Origin: VXNF01 sp965116465
GTDB taxonomy: Bacteria; Actinomycetota; Acidimicrobiia; Acidimicrobiales; CATQHL01
Assembly: GCA_965116465.1 (NCBI GenBank)
Contig: OZ220687.1
Coordinates: 1,488,001-1,552,000, forward strand
DNA length: 64,000 bases
Direction: 5' to 3'
Shown here: one piece after another, positions 25,245-34,179 of the stretch
Layout of the letters: each line of letters opens with the position of its first letter
Position numbering within the stretch: position 1 is the first letter of the stretch
Translations under genes and position numbers: made by a program
The notes under the pieces: generated by a model
Seen by the model: only the letters and a program-made list of their open reading frames with translations
Told to the model about the DNA's origin: nothing
The model's database searches: none

Positions 25245-26834
25245 ATGCCTCCCCGCCCGCCGCGCTTATCCCGCCGAGCACGGCGCCGGCGCGCCATGCC
25301 GGCCGCCCTCCTGGCTGCGGCACTGGTTGCGGCGGCGTGCGCGGCCCCGCCGATGAGCCCGACAGGCTCGCGGTCGCAATCACCGTCAGGGGCCGGGTCC
25401 AGGTCCCAGCCGGCGGCTCCGGCCGGGCCCGAACGCGACAGCGGGCAGGACACGGCGGCCGGTCAATCGGTGGGCCGATCGGGCGGCGACGAGCGGTCCG
25501 AGCCCTCGCCGGCCGGCCAGGACGGCGCGGGCGACAGCGCGGGCGGCGAGACCACCGGCGCGGAGCCGGCCGACGGAACCGGCTCCGCCGGGGCCAACCC
25601 CGACGCCGGTGGCGCCCGAAGTGACGGGGGTGGCACCCCGCCCACGGGCTCTGGCGCTGCAGGCGGCATCGACGAGGCCGCCAGCGGTGCCGATGCCGAC
25701 TCCGCGCCACCGATCACGGGCCCGGGGCCGCGCTTCCCCGAGCCACTGGGCGTCTCCCTCACCCGGCTAGCCGAACTGCCCGTGCCGCTGGCGCTGACCT
25801 TCCGGAGCCAGGAGCCCGGGTCGCTCTACGTGGCGCTGCGCCACGGCGAAGTGGTCCGCCTGCGCGGCGAGGGCGGCCGCGCCGACTCCTCGGCCGCGCT
25901 GCGCCGCGACGGCGACGCCGTGCTGGACATGAGCGCCCGGGTGGACACCCGAGGTGAGATGGGGCTGCTGGGCCTCGCCTTCTCGCCGGCCGGCGACCTT
26001 CTCTACACGTCCTCGGTGAACCGCCAGCAGGTCAGCGAGCTGTGGGAGTGGCCGGTGGCGTCCGACGGCGGCGTCGACGGCGCCCGGGGCCGCCTGGTGC
26101 TGTCACTGACCCAGCCCTTCTCGAACCACAACGGCGGCGACGTGACCTTCGGCCCGGACGGCTACCTGTACCTGGGCTTCGGCGACGGCGGCGGCGGCGG
26201 CGACCCGCTGCGGGCGGGCCAGGATCCGCACGACTGGCTGGGCACGATCCTGCGCATCGACCCCCGAGTGGGGCCGGCCGGCGAGCCGTACACCGTCCCG
26301 GCCGGCAACCCCTTCGCCGATGGCGTGGCGGGGGCGCCGGCAGTGTGGGTGTGGGGCGCGCGCAACCCGTGGCGGTTCTCCTTCGACCGCGCCAACGGCG
26401 ACCTGTGGGTGTCCGACGTGGGCCAGGACCTGCTCGAGGAGATCAACCGCCTGCCCGCCATCGGCGGCGGGGCCGGGCGCGGTGCCAACCTGGGCTGGAG
26501 CGACTACGAGGGCAGCAACCCGTTCTGGTCGAACACCGAGCCGCCCGGCCACGTCCGCCCCATCGTCGAGTACCGCCACGGCGCCGACGCCCGCTGCTCG
26601 GTGACCGGCGGCTACGTCTACCGCGGCAGCCGGCTGCCGGGACTCACCGGCGTCTATCTCTTCAGCGACTACTGCGACGGCACGCTCTGGGGCTACAACG
26701 AGGTGGCGGGCGCCCATCCGATCCCCCTGGCCTCAGGCGCACCGCCCAAATCGGTGCTGTCCTTCGGTCAGGGCCCCGACGGCGAGATCTACGTCCTCAC
26801 CGGCGACGCCCTCTGGCGCCTCGAGGCCGGCTAG
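25245..26834 (+). CDS. PQQ-dependent sugar-dehydrogenase-like lipoprotein
   Basis: 529 residues, exported. An Arg-rich start is followed by a hydrophobic stretch and lipobox VAAAC (Cys32), then a ~130-residue low-complexity Gly/Ala/Ser linker. The rest is a six-bladed beta-propeller of the glucose/sorbosone dehydrogenase family, with RGEMGLLGLAFSP, FSNHNGGDVTFGPDGYLYLG and VWGARNPWRFSFD. The first of these carries the region of the catalytic His in soluble glucose dehydrogenase, but no His is seen at that place (MGLLGLAF), so activity is uncertain. ATG 25245 gives a proper signal peptide. Divergent from mutA. Confidence 0.8.
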   Translation: MPPRPPRLSRRARRRRAMPAALLAAALVAAACAAPPMSPTGSRSQSPSGAGSRSQPAAPAGPERDSGQDTAAGQSVGRSGGDERSEPSPAGQDGAGDSAGGETTGAEPADGTGSAGANPDAGGARSDGGGTPPTGSGAAGGIDEAASGADADSAPPITGPGPRFPEPLGVSLTRLAELPVPLALTFRSQEPGSLYVALRHGEVVRLRGEGGRADSSAALRRDGDAVLDMSARVDTRGEMGLLGLAFSPAGDLLYTSSVNRQQVSELWEWPVASDGGVDGARGRLVLSLTQPFSNHNGGDVTFGPDGYLYLGFGDGGGGGDPLRAGQDPHDWLGTILRIDPRVGPAGEPYTVPAGNPFADGVAGAPAVWVWGARNPWRFSFDRANGDLWVSDVGQDLLEEINRLPAIGGGAGRGANLGWSDYEGSNPFWSNTEPPGHVRPIVEYRHGADARCSVTGGYVYRGSRLPGLTGVYLFSDYCDGTLWGYNEVAGAHPIPLASGAPPKSVLSFGQGPDGEIYVLTGDALWRLEAG

Positions 26835-26878
26835 CCCCCGCGGACCCGTTGTGGAGGATCGTCCGGTCGCCGCAGCGG

Positions 26879-27295
26879 CTAGCCGGACGCAGGTCGCAGC
26901 AGGCGGCGGGCCTGGACCAGGAACAAAACAGGCAGCACCGTGTCGATGACGTGCCAGATGGTCCCGTTGTCGTTCTCACCCCAGGCCGCGGCGAACCAGT
27001 TGGGGACGAAGGCGACCGCCAGCAGCACGGTCAGGTAGAACATCACGTTCGCCCGGACCCACTGCCGGGTGTCTCCGCCGCCCTCGGCGTCGCACGACCG
27101 CTTCGCCCTGGTCGTGATCACCAGCATCAGCGCCAGCCCGGCGGCCATGAACCAGTTCAGGATCAGCCACGTGTCCAGAGCGGCGTCGGCATGGTCGTCC
27201 ACATAGAGCGGCCACGCCACGAACTGAGCCAGCACCACCACCGCCACCAGGGCAAGGTAGGCGCCGATCAGCCGCTTGACCAGAACGTTCGACAT
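26879..27295 (-). CDS. Small membrane protein of unknown function
   Basis: 138 residues with four predicted membrane helices (around LIGAYLALVAVVVLAQFVA, WLILNWFMAAGLALMLVI, VMFYLTVLLAVAFVPNWF and IDTVLPVLFLVQA). I do not recognise the family; it resembles small uncharacterised actinobacterial membrane proteins. The start at 27295 was chosen over the ATG 6 nt upstream because AAGGGGG stands at the right distance from it. It converges on the sugar-dehydrogenase-like gene and diverges from the exporter that follows. Confidence 0.7.
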   Translation of the reverse strand: MSNVLVKRLIGAYLALVAVVVLAQFVAWPLYVDDHADAALDTWLILNWFMAAGLALMLVITTRAKRSCDAEGGGDTRQWVRANVMFYLTVLLAVAFVPNWFAAAWGENDNGTIWHVIDTVLPVLFLVQARRLLRPASG

Positions 27296-27404
27296 CGTCA
27301 TCCCCCTTCACGTCGTTGTGAACAGCGACGCTACCACTGGCCGATGCTCCGGCGAGCAGCCGCGACCCTGCGCGCGCCCGCGAAGCCGCCCGACCGGCCA
27401 CCTC

Positions 27405-27410
27405 TAGCCT
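27405..27410 (+). promoter_or_regulatory. -10-like TAGCCT before a gene that lacks ATG
   Basis: TAGCCT is followed by 6 nt and then ATC at 27417, which is in frame with the exporter and stands where its start codon would be expected. The geometry is that of the other leaderless starts in this window. Confidence 0.35.
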
Positions 27411-27533
27411 GAGGGCATCGCCGACCAGCCTCCACCCCACACCTCGGACCCGGAATTCGCAGGCAGGCGACGCCTGGGCCGGGGCGGTGGCGGCTCACCG
27501 GATCCCGAGATCGAGCCGCATCCCCAGCGCTGG

Positions 27534-29051
27534 TTGATCCTGTACATCCTGTGCCTGTCGCTGACGATGGTGGTCATCAGCATGAGCTCGCTGAACGTGG
27601 CCCTGCCGTCGATCCAGCGGGAGTTGGACGCCAGCGGATCCGACCTGCAGTGGATCGTGGACGCCTACGTGCTGGTGTTCGCCGGCCTGCTGCTGCCCTT
27701 CGGCGCCCTCGGCGATCGCTGGGGGCGCAAGCGGGTGCTGATGGCCGGCATGGCCCTCTTCGGGGTGCTCTCCGCCCTCGCCGCCTTCTCGACCAGCCCG
27801 GCGCAGATCATCGTCTACCGGGCCGGCATGGGGGTGGCCGCGGCGCTCGTCATGCCCGCCACGCTGTCGATCGCCACGGTGATCTTCCCGCGCGCCGAAC
27901 GCCCCAAGGCCGTGGCCATCTGGGCGGCGTTCGCCGGGGCGGGAGGCGCCATCGGGCCGCCGATCAGCGGGATCCTGTTGAACTTCTTCTGGTGGGGGTC
28001 GGTGTTCCTCGTCGCCGTCCCGGTGGCCGGCGTGGTCCTGGCGGGCGCGGCGTGGATCGTGCCGGAGTCCCGGGACGACGAGCGGCGGCCGCTGGACGTC
28101 GTCGGCGCGCTGGTGTCCATCGCCGCCCTCGGAAGCCTGCTGTTCGCCGTGATCGAGGGTCCCGAACTCGGCTGGGGAAGCGCTCCGGTACTGGGCATGT
28201 TCGCCGCCGCCGCGGCGCTCGTCTGGGGCTTCGTGCGCTGGGAGCGTCGCGTGCGCCATCCCATGCTCGACCCGACGTACTTCGGTAACCGCCTCTTCAC
28301 GCTGGGCGCCGTCACCATCACGCTGGTGTTCTTCGGCATGGTCGGCATGTTCTTCGTGCTCACGCAGTACTTCCAGTTCGCGCAGGGGCACACCCCGCTG
28401 GATGCCGGCTTCCGCAACGTGCCGCTGGCGGCCACCATGATCATCCTGGCGCCGCGCAGCCCCGCGTTCACCCAACGCTTCGGGGAACGCGCTTCGATCA
28501 GCGGCGGGCTCCTGCTCGCCGGTGCCGGACTGGGCATCATGGCCGCGCTCACGCCGGCCTCGCCCTACTGGATCATGGTGATCGCGCTGGTCACGACGGC
28601 GACCGGACTGGCCCTGTTCATGCCACCGTCGACGCACATCATCGTGACGTCGCTGCCGCAGCACAAGGCCGGCGTCGGATCGGCCGTCAACGACACCACG
28701 CGGGAGGTGGGCGCGGCGATCGGCATCGCCGTGATGGGCACGCTGTTGACCGTCGGCTACCGGAGCGGAATGCGCGCGGAGGTCGGCGGCCTGCCCGAGG
28801 GGACGGCGGAGGTCGCCTCGGACTCCATCGGCGCCGCCCTGCGCGTCGCCCGTGAGCTGCCCGGCGAGCGTGCCGCGGCGCTCACCGAGCGCGCCGTCGA
28901 CGCCTTCAATCGGGGGATGACCCTGGCCATGGGCGTCTCGGCGGCGCTGCTCGCCGTGACCGCGGCGGCGACCTACCTGCTCTACCCCCGCGAGCGGGCG
29001 GGCGACGGGGCCAGGCAGGAACAACCGGACAACTCACCACCCAGCGCCTGA
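27534..29051 (+). CDS. DHA2-type MFS efflux transporter (paralogue 1)
   Basis: Drug:H+ antiporter of the 14-helix DHA2 (EmrB/QacA) type, in the inner membrane. Motif A is GALGDRWGRKRVLMAGMALF; motif C-like GAGGAIGPPISG is present. TTG 27534 is the first usable start codon, but it falls at the edge of helix 1. The paralogue at 32605 has about 18 residues before this point, and here the frame is open back to 27408 (just after a TAG at 27405-27407) with no ATG or GTG. ATC 27417 would give a plausible 39-residue N-terminal extension. Substrate unknown. It converges on the third DUF4143 ATPase. Confidence 0.85.
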   Translation: MILYILCLSLTMVVISMSSLNVALPSIQRELDASGSDLQWIVDAYVLVFAGLLLPFGALGDRWGRKRVLMAGMALFGVLSALAAFSTSPAQIIVYRAGMGVAAALVMPATLSIATVIFPRAERPKAVAIWAAFAGAGGAIGPPISGILLNFFWWGSVFLVAVPVAGVVLAGAAWIVPESRDDERRPLDVVGALVSIAALGSLLFAVIEGPELGWGSAPVLGMFAAAAALVWGFVRWERRVRHPMLDPTYFGNRLFTLGAVTITLVFFGMVGMFFVLTQYFQFAQGHTPLDAGFRNVPLAATMIILAPRSPAFTQRFGERASISGGLLLAGAGLGIMAALTPASPYWIMVIALVTTATGLALFMPPSTHIIVTSLPQHKAGVGSAVNDTTREVGAAIGIAVMGTLLTVGYRSGMRAEVGGLPEGTAEVASDSIGAALRVARELPGERAAALTERAVDAFNRGMTLAMGVSAALLAVTAAATYLLYPRERAGDGARQEQPDNSPPSA

Positions 29052-29090
29052 CCGGCGCCATCACATCCCGCAAATCCCCCAAGCGGCCGG

Positions 29091-30401
29091 TCACGGCCCC
29101 AGCGCCGTCAGGGGGAGCACGGTCACGCCGTCGGGGCGTTCGTAGCCGTAGCCGGACGGGGTGATGACGAGTTTCTTGGCGGGATCGCCCACCCGAGTCG
29201 TGTCAATCTGCTCGCAGGCCCGAATCAGCGACCGCGCCGCCTCGTCCAGCCGGTCGCCGGCGCCCAGTTTCACTTCCACCGCCAACCAGCAGCCGTCGCC
29301 ACTCTGGACAACCGCGTCGAGCTCATGGCCGTTGCTGTCCCGATAGTGGTATACAGCGGCGTCGTTCGCCTCGGCGTAGACGCGAAGATCCCGAACCACC
29401 AGGGATTCGAACATCGGCCCGAGAGTGCTCGGTCGGCGCCACAGCCGTTCGGGAAGGGCGCGCAGCGTCGCCGCCGCCAGGGACGGATCCACAAGGTGCC
29501 TCTTGGGCGCGCTGCGCAGCGTCGCTCTCGACGTCAGATGGGTGGGCCAGGCGGGCACATCCTCCACGACGAACACCCGCCGCAGCGCGCTGAGATAGTC
29601 GGCCACGGTCTTGCGCGACGGCGCACCGTCACCGGCGATGTCGGCGGACAGGGTCGTGGCGGCGGCGGTGGTGGCGACGTTGCGGCTCAGCGACGCCAGG
29701 AGCCGGAGCACACCCTCGGGCTCGTGCCGCGTGCGGCCCAGCCGAGGAATGTCGGTGCGCGTCACCTCCTGCAGGTAGGCCCTCAGCAACGTCTGACACC
29801 TCCCCGCAGGATGGTTGAGATGTCGCGGCCACCCGCCCCGGCACAACGCCTCGATCACCTCCTGCGGCGATGCGTCGGAGCGCCCCGCTGCGCAGACCTC
29901 CCCATCCAGCAGGCGCCCGAGCGAGACCTCCCCAGTGGACTCCCCGCTCTCGAGCAGCGACATCGGCCGCATCGCCACTCGCACCACCCGTCCCGCACCC
30001 GAGTGTCGAGTGAGGTCGTCGGCGGGATGCGCCGACCCCGCGAATATGAACAAGCCGACTTGGTGCTGGGAATCCGCGACGCGGCGGGCGCTGTTCCAAA
30101 GCCCAGGCGCCAGCTGCCACTCATCCACCAACCTCGGGCGGTCCCCCTCAAGCGTCTTGGCGGGGAGCAGCCGTGACGCGGCGCGGAGTTCCACATCGTC
30201 ATCGAGGCGCACCTGGCTGCGCGCATGATTCAGGCCCGTCCACGTCTTGCCGCAACCTCTGGCACCCTCCAGTACCACCATCGGCGCAATCTCCAACGCC
30301 TCGCGGACCATTCTGTCGACCACGCGCGGCCGGTAACCCGGAGGTGTCAGCCGCGTGGACGCTGCGGTCGAATCTGCGAACTGATCATGACTCGGAGTCA
30401 C
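29091..30401 (-). CDS. AAA-family ATPase with DUF4143 domain (copy 3)
   Basis: 436 residues, third member of the family here. Walker A GARGCGKT at 46-53, Walker B RLVDEWQLAP, sensor FIFAGSAHP, HSGAGR, MRPMSLLESGEST, and the nuclease-like ELDAVVQ then WLAVEVKLG core. It ends in LGP like the others. GTG 30401 is preceded by TAGAAT (30408-30413) with a 6-nt gap, so it is probably leaderless. A third 23-bp array begins 27 bp upstream. It lies alone on the opposite strand between an exporter and a PIG-L gene, which suggests independent insertion rather than tandem duplication. Exact role unknown. Confidence 0.8.
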   Translation of the reverse strand: MTPSHDQFADSTAASTRLTPPGYRPRVVDRMVREALEIAPMVVLEGARGCGKTWTGLNHARSQVRLDDDVELRAASRLLPAKTLEGDRPRLVDEWQLAPGLWNSARRVADSQHQVGLFIFAGSAHPADDLTRHSGAGRVVRVAMRPMSLLESGESTGEVSLGRLLDGEVCAAGRSDASPQEVIEALCRGGWPRHLNHPAGRCQTLLRAYLQEVTRTDIPRLGRTRHEPEGVLRLLASLSRNVATTAAATTLSADIAGDGAPSRKTVADYLSALRRVFVVEDVPAWPTHLTSRATLRSAPKRHLVDPSLAAATLRALPERLWRRPSTLGPMFESLVVRDLRVYAEANDAAVYHYRDSNGHELDAVVQSGDGCWLAVEVKLGAGDRLDEAARSLIRACEQIDTTRVGDPAKKLVITPSGYGYERPDGVTVLPLTALGP

Positions 30402-30407
30402 AAGACC

Positions 30408-30413
30408 ATTCTA
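30408..30413 (-). promoter_or_regulatory. -10 TAGAAT for leaderless ATPase 3
   Basis: On the minus strand TAGAAT, 6 nt, then GTG 30401. The repeat array occupies the region directly upstream, where a -35 element or an operator would lie. Confidence 0.5.
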
Positions 30414-30427
30414 GCAGGCAGAGGCTC

Positions 30428-30519
30428 TGCAACGCCTATATTATAGGGACTTTACCGCCCACTTTATTGGACATTTGCCGCCCACTATATGGAACTCTTG
30501 ACGGCCATCCTGAGAGGCA
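30428..30519 (-). repeat. Tandem array of four 23-bp repeats upstream of ATPase 3
   Basis: Units start at 30428, 30451, 30474 and 30497 on the + strand. The middle two agree at 18 of 23 positions; the outer units agree with their neighbours at 13 and 11. Read toward the ATPase, the two middle units share the core AGTGGGCGG. The ATPase-proximal unit contains the palindrome CCTATATTATAGG. The sequence differs from the arrays of the other two ATPases, but the period is identical. Confidence 0.75.
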
Positions 30520-30604
30520 ACTGGTGCCCAAAGTGGGGGACTCGGCCGGCTTGACGCAGGACGCTCTGCCCACGCCGCTCTCGAAGCGGAACTGGCGGTG
30601 GCTC

Positions 30605-31330
30605 TCAGGCGAGGACCATCTCGAAGCTCACCGCATGCTCGACGCCGAGCCGCTGCCCATCGGCTTCGGCGTTGGGGCGCAGGAACGCCTCCGGATCGGC
30701 CATCGGACCGCTGAGCGAGGCCAGATAGGTGGCGTGCGCCGCCAGCGAGGCGAACCCGGCCTCGAGGTGGCCCGTGACGTCGACCGCGTGGGTGGGCTCC
30801 GGCGAGCCGCCGAAGGCGATGAACCGCACGCCGCCCCAGGCCTCGAGACCGTCGGCGGCAAGCTCGGGGAAGATCCAGGGGTTGGCCGCGTCGCGCGCCG
30901 CGTCGATGAGTGCGCGACCCACGTTCCGGTGGTCGACGTGGTTCCACGAGCCGCCGCCGAAGCTGTCCCGGTAGTTGATGGACAGCATCACCTCCGGCCG
31001 GTTGCGGCGTATGCAGGCGGCCAGGGCGCGCCGCAGATCGAGGTCGGCGCTCACATAGCCGTCGGCGAAGCCGAGGAACTCCACGTGCGACACGCCCACG
31101 ACGGCCGCCGAGTCCCGCTGCTCCGCCTCGCGGAGCGGTCCGGTCTCCGCCGGCGGCATTGTGCCGATCCCGGCCTCGCCGCTGGTGACCAGGGCGTAGC
31201 GGACATCCTTGCCCGCCGCGGTCCAGCGGGCGACCGCAGCGGCAACGCCGTATTCCAGATCGTCGGGATGCGCCACCACGGCCAGCGCCCGCTCCCAGTC
31301 CTCGGGTAGGTGTGCGAGCTCTGCGGCCAC
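30605..31330 (-). CDS. PIG-L/LmbE family N-acetylglucosaminyl deacetylase
   Basis: Zn-dependent deacetylase family, 241 residues from GTG 31330. Metal and catalytic residues are in AVVAHPDDLEYG (HPDD motif) and, later, NHVDHRNVGRA (HxxH). In actinobacteria such enzymes deacetylate sugar conjugates, as MshB does in mycothiol synthesis or Mca in detoxification; which applies cannot be read here. TATGGT followed by 6 nt supports GTG 31330 as a leaderless start; the frame upstream is open but unlike the family. Divergent from the methyltransferase gene. Confidence 0.85.
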   Translation of the reverse strand: MAAELAHLPEDWERALAVVAHPDDLEYGVAAAVARWTAAGKDVRYALVTSGEAGIGTMPPAETGPLREAEQRDSAAVVGVSHVEFLGFADGYVSADLDLRRALAACIRRNRPEVMLSINYRDSFGGGSWNHVDHRNVGRALIDAARDAANPWIFPELAADGLEAWGGVRFIAFGGSPEPTHAVDVTGHLEAGFASLAAHATYLASLSGPMADPEAFLRPNAEADGQRLGVEHAVSFEMVLA

Positions 31331-31336
31331 CCGCCG

Positions 31337-31342
31337 ACCATA
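31337..31342 (-). promoter_or_regulatory. -10-like TATGGT for leaderless PIG-L gene
   Basis: On the minus strand TATGGT, 6 nt, then GTG 31330, without a Shine-Dalgarno sequence. Confidence 0.4.
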
Positions 31343-31490
31343 CCCGCCTGCCGCCCGCCGTTTTCGCCCGAGCCACCACCCGGGCGCGCCCCACGATCGC
31401 GGTCCGCACGGGTTGGCGAAGGGGCACGGGCTGTCCCCGCCCGCGCAGCCGCGGGGGCCGCCGGCGAGACGACCGTTACCTTCTACCCCG

Positions 31491-32501
31491 ATGAGCACCG
31501 CTGGCGACCCCTTCGCCGAGTTCTGGGATTCGAAGGGCTACGTCGTGGCCGACGGTGCAATGGGGACGCAGCTCTTCGCCCTCGGGCTGATTTCCGGCGA
31601 CGCGCCGGAGCGCTTCAACCTGTTGAAGCCCGGAAGGATCCGCGACGTGCACCGCGGCCACCTGCAATCCGGCGCCGACCTGGTGCTGACCAACAGCTTC
31701 GGCGCCAACGGCCTCCGGCTGCGGCTGCACAACCTCGGTGGACGCACCCTGGAGTTGAACGAGGCAGCCGCCCGAATCGCCCGGGAGGCCGCCGAGGCCG
31801 AGTGCCGCCGCGGCGGCGAACGGACCGTGCTGGTGGCCGGTTCGATGGGGCCGACCGGCGAACTCCTGGAACCGCTGGGAGCCATGACCGCCGCCGACTG
31901 CGAGCAGACCTTCGCCGAACAGGCCGAGGGTCTGGCGCAGGGCGGCGCCGACCTGCTCTGGATCGAGACCACGAGCGACCTCCGGGAGGTGGAGGCAGCC
32001 GTGCGGGGCGCCCGCAGCGTGTGCGACCTGCCGGTGGCGGTGACCATGAGCTTCGACACCGCGGGGCGAACGATGATGGGCACCACCGCCACCGAGACGG
32101 CCGAGCGGCTCGGCCCCTTGCAGTTGGCCGCCGTCGGCGCGAACTGCGGCAACAACATCGCCGACACCGAAGCCGCCGCGGTCGAGATGCAGGCGGCTCT
32201 GCCGGACGTCCCGGTGATCTTCAAGCCCAACGCCGGCATTCCGGCCTGGACCGGCGCCACCTTCCGCTACACCGCCGGCCCGGAGACGCTGGCGGCACAC
32301 GCCCACCGGGCGGTGCAGGCAGGCGTCCGCATCGTGGGTGGCTGCTGCGGCACCACGCCGGAGCACGTCGCCGCCATCGCGGCCACCCTCGCCGGCGAAC
32401 GGCCCGTGCCCGAGATCAACGGGCCCGCACCGCAGCGGGCACCCGGCACGCCGACCGGCTCAACTCCGAGGCGTTCCCGCCCCTCCCGCCGGCGCCGCTG
32501 A
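31491..32501 (+). CDS. Homocysteine S-methyltransferase family protein
   Basis: 336 residues with the barrel of MetH module 1, BHMT and MmuM. VADGAMGTQLFALG opens it; the three zinc-binding cysteines that hold homocysteine thiolate are in GANCGNN and GGCCGTTPEH. It transfers a methyl group to homocysteine to make methionine; the donor (betaine, S-methylmethionine or another) cannot be told. The C-terminal ~25 residues are Arg/Pro-rich and probably disordered. ATG 31491 is the start because the fold begins there. Confidence 0.85.
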   Translation: MSTAGDPFAEFWDSKGYVVADGAMGTQLFALGLISGDAPERFNLLKPGRIRDVHRGHLQSGADLVLTNSFGANGLRLRLHNLGGRTLELNEAAARIAREAAEAECRRGGERTVLVAGSMGPTGELLEPLGAMTAADCEQTFAEQAEGLAQGGADLLWIETTSDLREVEAAVRGARSVCDLPVAVTMSFDTAGRTMMGTTATETAERLGPLQLAAVGANCGNNIADTEAAAVEMQAALPDVPVIFKPNAGIPAWTGATFRYTAGPETLAAHAHRAVQAGVRIVGGCCGTTPEHVAAIAATLAGERPVPEINGPAPQRAPGTPTGSTPRRSRPSRRRR

Positions 32502-32604
32502 CACCCGAGCAGGGCACCCGCGGAAGCGCCACTGAGCGCCGAGCCGTCCACACGCCGACGCCGGCCCCGCCGCGCCAGGGCCCTGGCCGTACACTTCGCC
32601 GGGC

Positions 32605-34170
32605 ATGCGCGAGAACCCCGCGGGGCCCTCCGTCGAAGCGCACCCGCGGCGATGGCTGATCCTCACCGTCCTGTGTTCGTCGATGGTGATGGTCTTCAGC
32701 AACTTCGGTTCGATGAACGTCGCCCTGCCGACCATGCAGACGGCGCTGGGTGCCAGCGGCTCGGATCTGCAATGGATCACCGACGCCCAAATCCTGACCT
32801 TCGCCTGCCTGCTGCTGCCGCTCGGTGCCCTCGGCGACCGGAGGGGTCGCAAGGGGGTGCTGCTCGCCGGGATCGTGATATTCGGGGTGGCCAGCGGGCT
32901 GGCGGCGTTCTCGACGACCGCCGGGCAGGTGATCATCTACCGGACCATGATGGGTGTCGGCGCCGCCCTCGTCATGCCGGCGACCCTGTCGATCGGCGCG
33001 GTGATCTTCCCGCCCTCGGAGCGAGCCAAGGCCGTCGCCGCCTGGTCGGCGGCCGCCGGCCTGAGCGGGATGCTCGGTCCCGTCATCGGCGGTGTCCTGC
33101 TCCGGTACTTCTGGTGGGGCTCGGCCTTCCTGTTCACCGTCCCCGTGGCCGGGGTGGTCCTGGCGCTGGTCGCCTGGATCGTGCCGACGTCCCGGGACGA
33201 GGCGGAACGGCCGCTGGACACGGTCGGCGCCGCGCTGTCGATCGTGGCGCTCGGCTGCCTGCTCTTCGGGATCATCGAGGGCCCCGAACTGGGATGGCGC
33301 AACCCTTGGGTGGTCGGCGGCTTCGGCGTGGCCGTGGTGGGATTCTGGGCCTACGCCCGCTGGGAGCGCCGGGTCCGGTTCCCCATGCTCGACCCGGCGT
33401 ACTTCGGCAACCGGGCCTTCACCCTCGGGGCGGTCTCCGCTGTCGGGACCTTCGTCGCCCTGTACGGCATGGTCTTCATCCTCACCCAGTACTTCCAGTT
33501 CGCGCAGGGCCACACGCCGCTCGGAGCGGGTGTCCGGATGCTGCCCGTCTCGGTGGTCGTGTTCCTGATCGCCCCACGCATCCCCGCCGTGATCGCCCGT
33601 TCCGGGACGCGGGCCACGATCACCGCCGGGCTGGTGATCAGCGCCGCCGGGATGGCGACGATGGGGACGCTCAGCCCGGCGTCGCCCTACTGGCTCACCG
33701 CGGTCGGCCTCCTGGTGCTGGGCATCGGGCTCGCCGTGACCATGCCGACCGCCACACACGCCATCGTCAGTTCGCTCCCCTCGCACAAGTCCGGCGTCGG
33801 CTCGGCCCTCAACGACATGACCCGCGAGACGGGCGGGGCGATCGGCATCGCGCTGCTGGGCTCGCTCCTGTCGGTCGGCTATCGGCAGGGGGTCTCCGGG
33901 AGGTTGGACGACCTGCCGGCGGCAGCGACCGAGGCGGCATCCGACTCGATCGGCGGCGCCCTCAGGGCCGGCGGGGAACTGCCCGCCGGGGCGGCCGAGC
34001 GGCTGCATGGTCTCGCCACCGACGCATTCGACCGGGGCATGTCCCTGGCCGCCTGGGTCGCGGCCGGGGTGCTGGTCCTCCTCGCGGTCATCGTCCACCG
34101 GACGTACCCGGGGCGCCGCACCGTCGGTGGTCAGGCCGCGCCGGCGGAGGCGGGCGCGGGGAGCCTCTGA
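32605..34170 (+). CDS. DHA2-type MFS efflux transporter (paralogue 2)
   Basis: 521 residues, closely related throughout to the exporter at 27534 (shared QYFQFAQGHTPL, ALGDR-GRK, DSIG-AL). Motif A GALGDRRGRKGVLLAGIVIF and 14 hydrophobic segments identify a DHA2 drug:H+ antiporter. Unlike its paralogue it has a normal ATG, with MRENPAGPSVEAHPRRW before helix 1. It ends 9 bp before the FAD oxidase gene, so the two may be co-transcribed. Substrate unknown. Confidence 0.88.
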   Translation: MRENPAGPSVEAHPRRWLILTVLCSSMVMVFSNFGSMNVALPTMQTALGASGSDLQWITDAQILTFACLLLPLGALGDRRGRKGVLLAGIVIFGVASGLAAFSTTAGQVIIYRTMMGVGAALVMPATLSIGAVIFPPSERAKAVAAWSAAAGLSGMLGPVIGGVLLRYFWWGSAFLFTVPVAGVVLALVAWIVPTSRDEAERPLDTVGAALSIVALGCLLFGIIEGPELGWRNPWVVGGFGVAVVGFWAYARWERRVRFPMLDPAYFGNRAFTLGAVSAVGTFVALYGMVFILTQYFQFAQGHTPLGAGVRMLPVSVVVFLIAPRIPAVIARSGTRATITAGLVISAAGMATMGTLSPASPYWLTAVGLLVLGIGLAVTMPTATHAIVSSLPSHKSGVGSALNDMTRETGGAIGIALLGSLLSVGYRQGVSGRLDDLPAAATEAASDSIGGALRAGGELPAGAAERLHGLATDAFDRGMSLAAWVAAGVLVLLAVIVHRTYPGRRTVGGQAAPAEAGAGSL

Positions 34171-34179
34171 GGCCGACCG

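Noticed and set aside
29049..29093. TGACCGGC/GCCGGTCA inverted repeat between convergent genes, possible terminator
   Set aside because: The arms are mainly the two stop codons and the loop is 29 nt without a T-run; likely coincidence.
30520..30604. Possible tRNA or att site fragment near GTGGGGGACTCGGC
   Set aside because: No cloverleaf, no CCA end and no integrase nearby.
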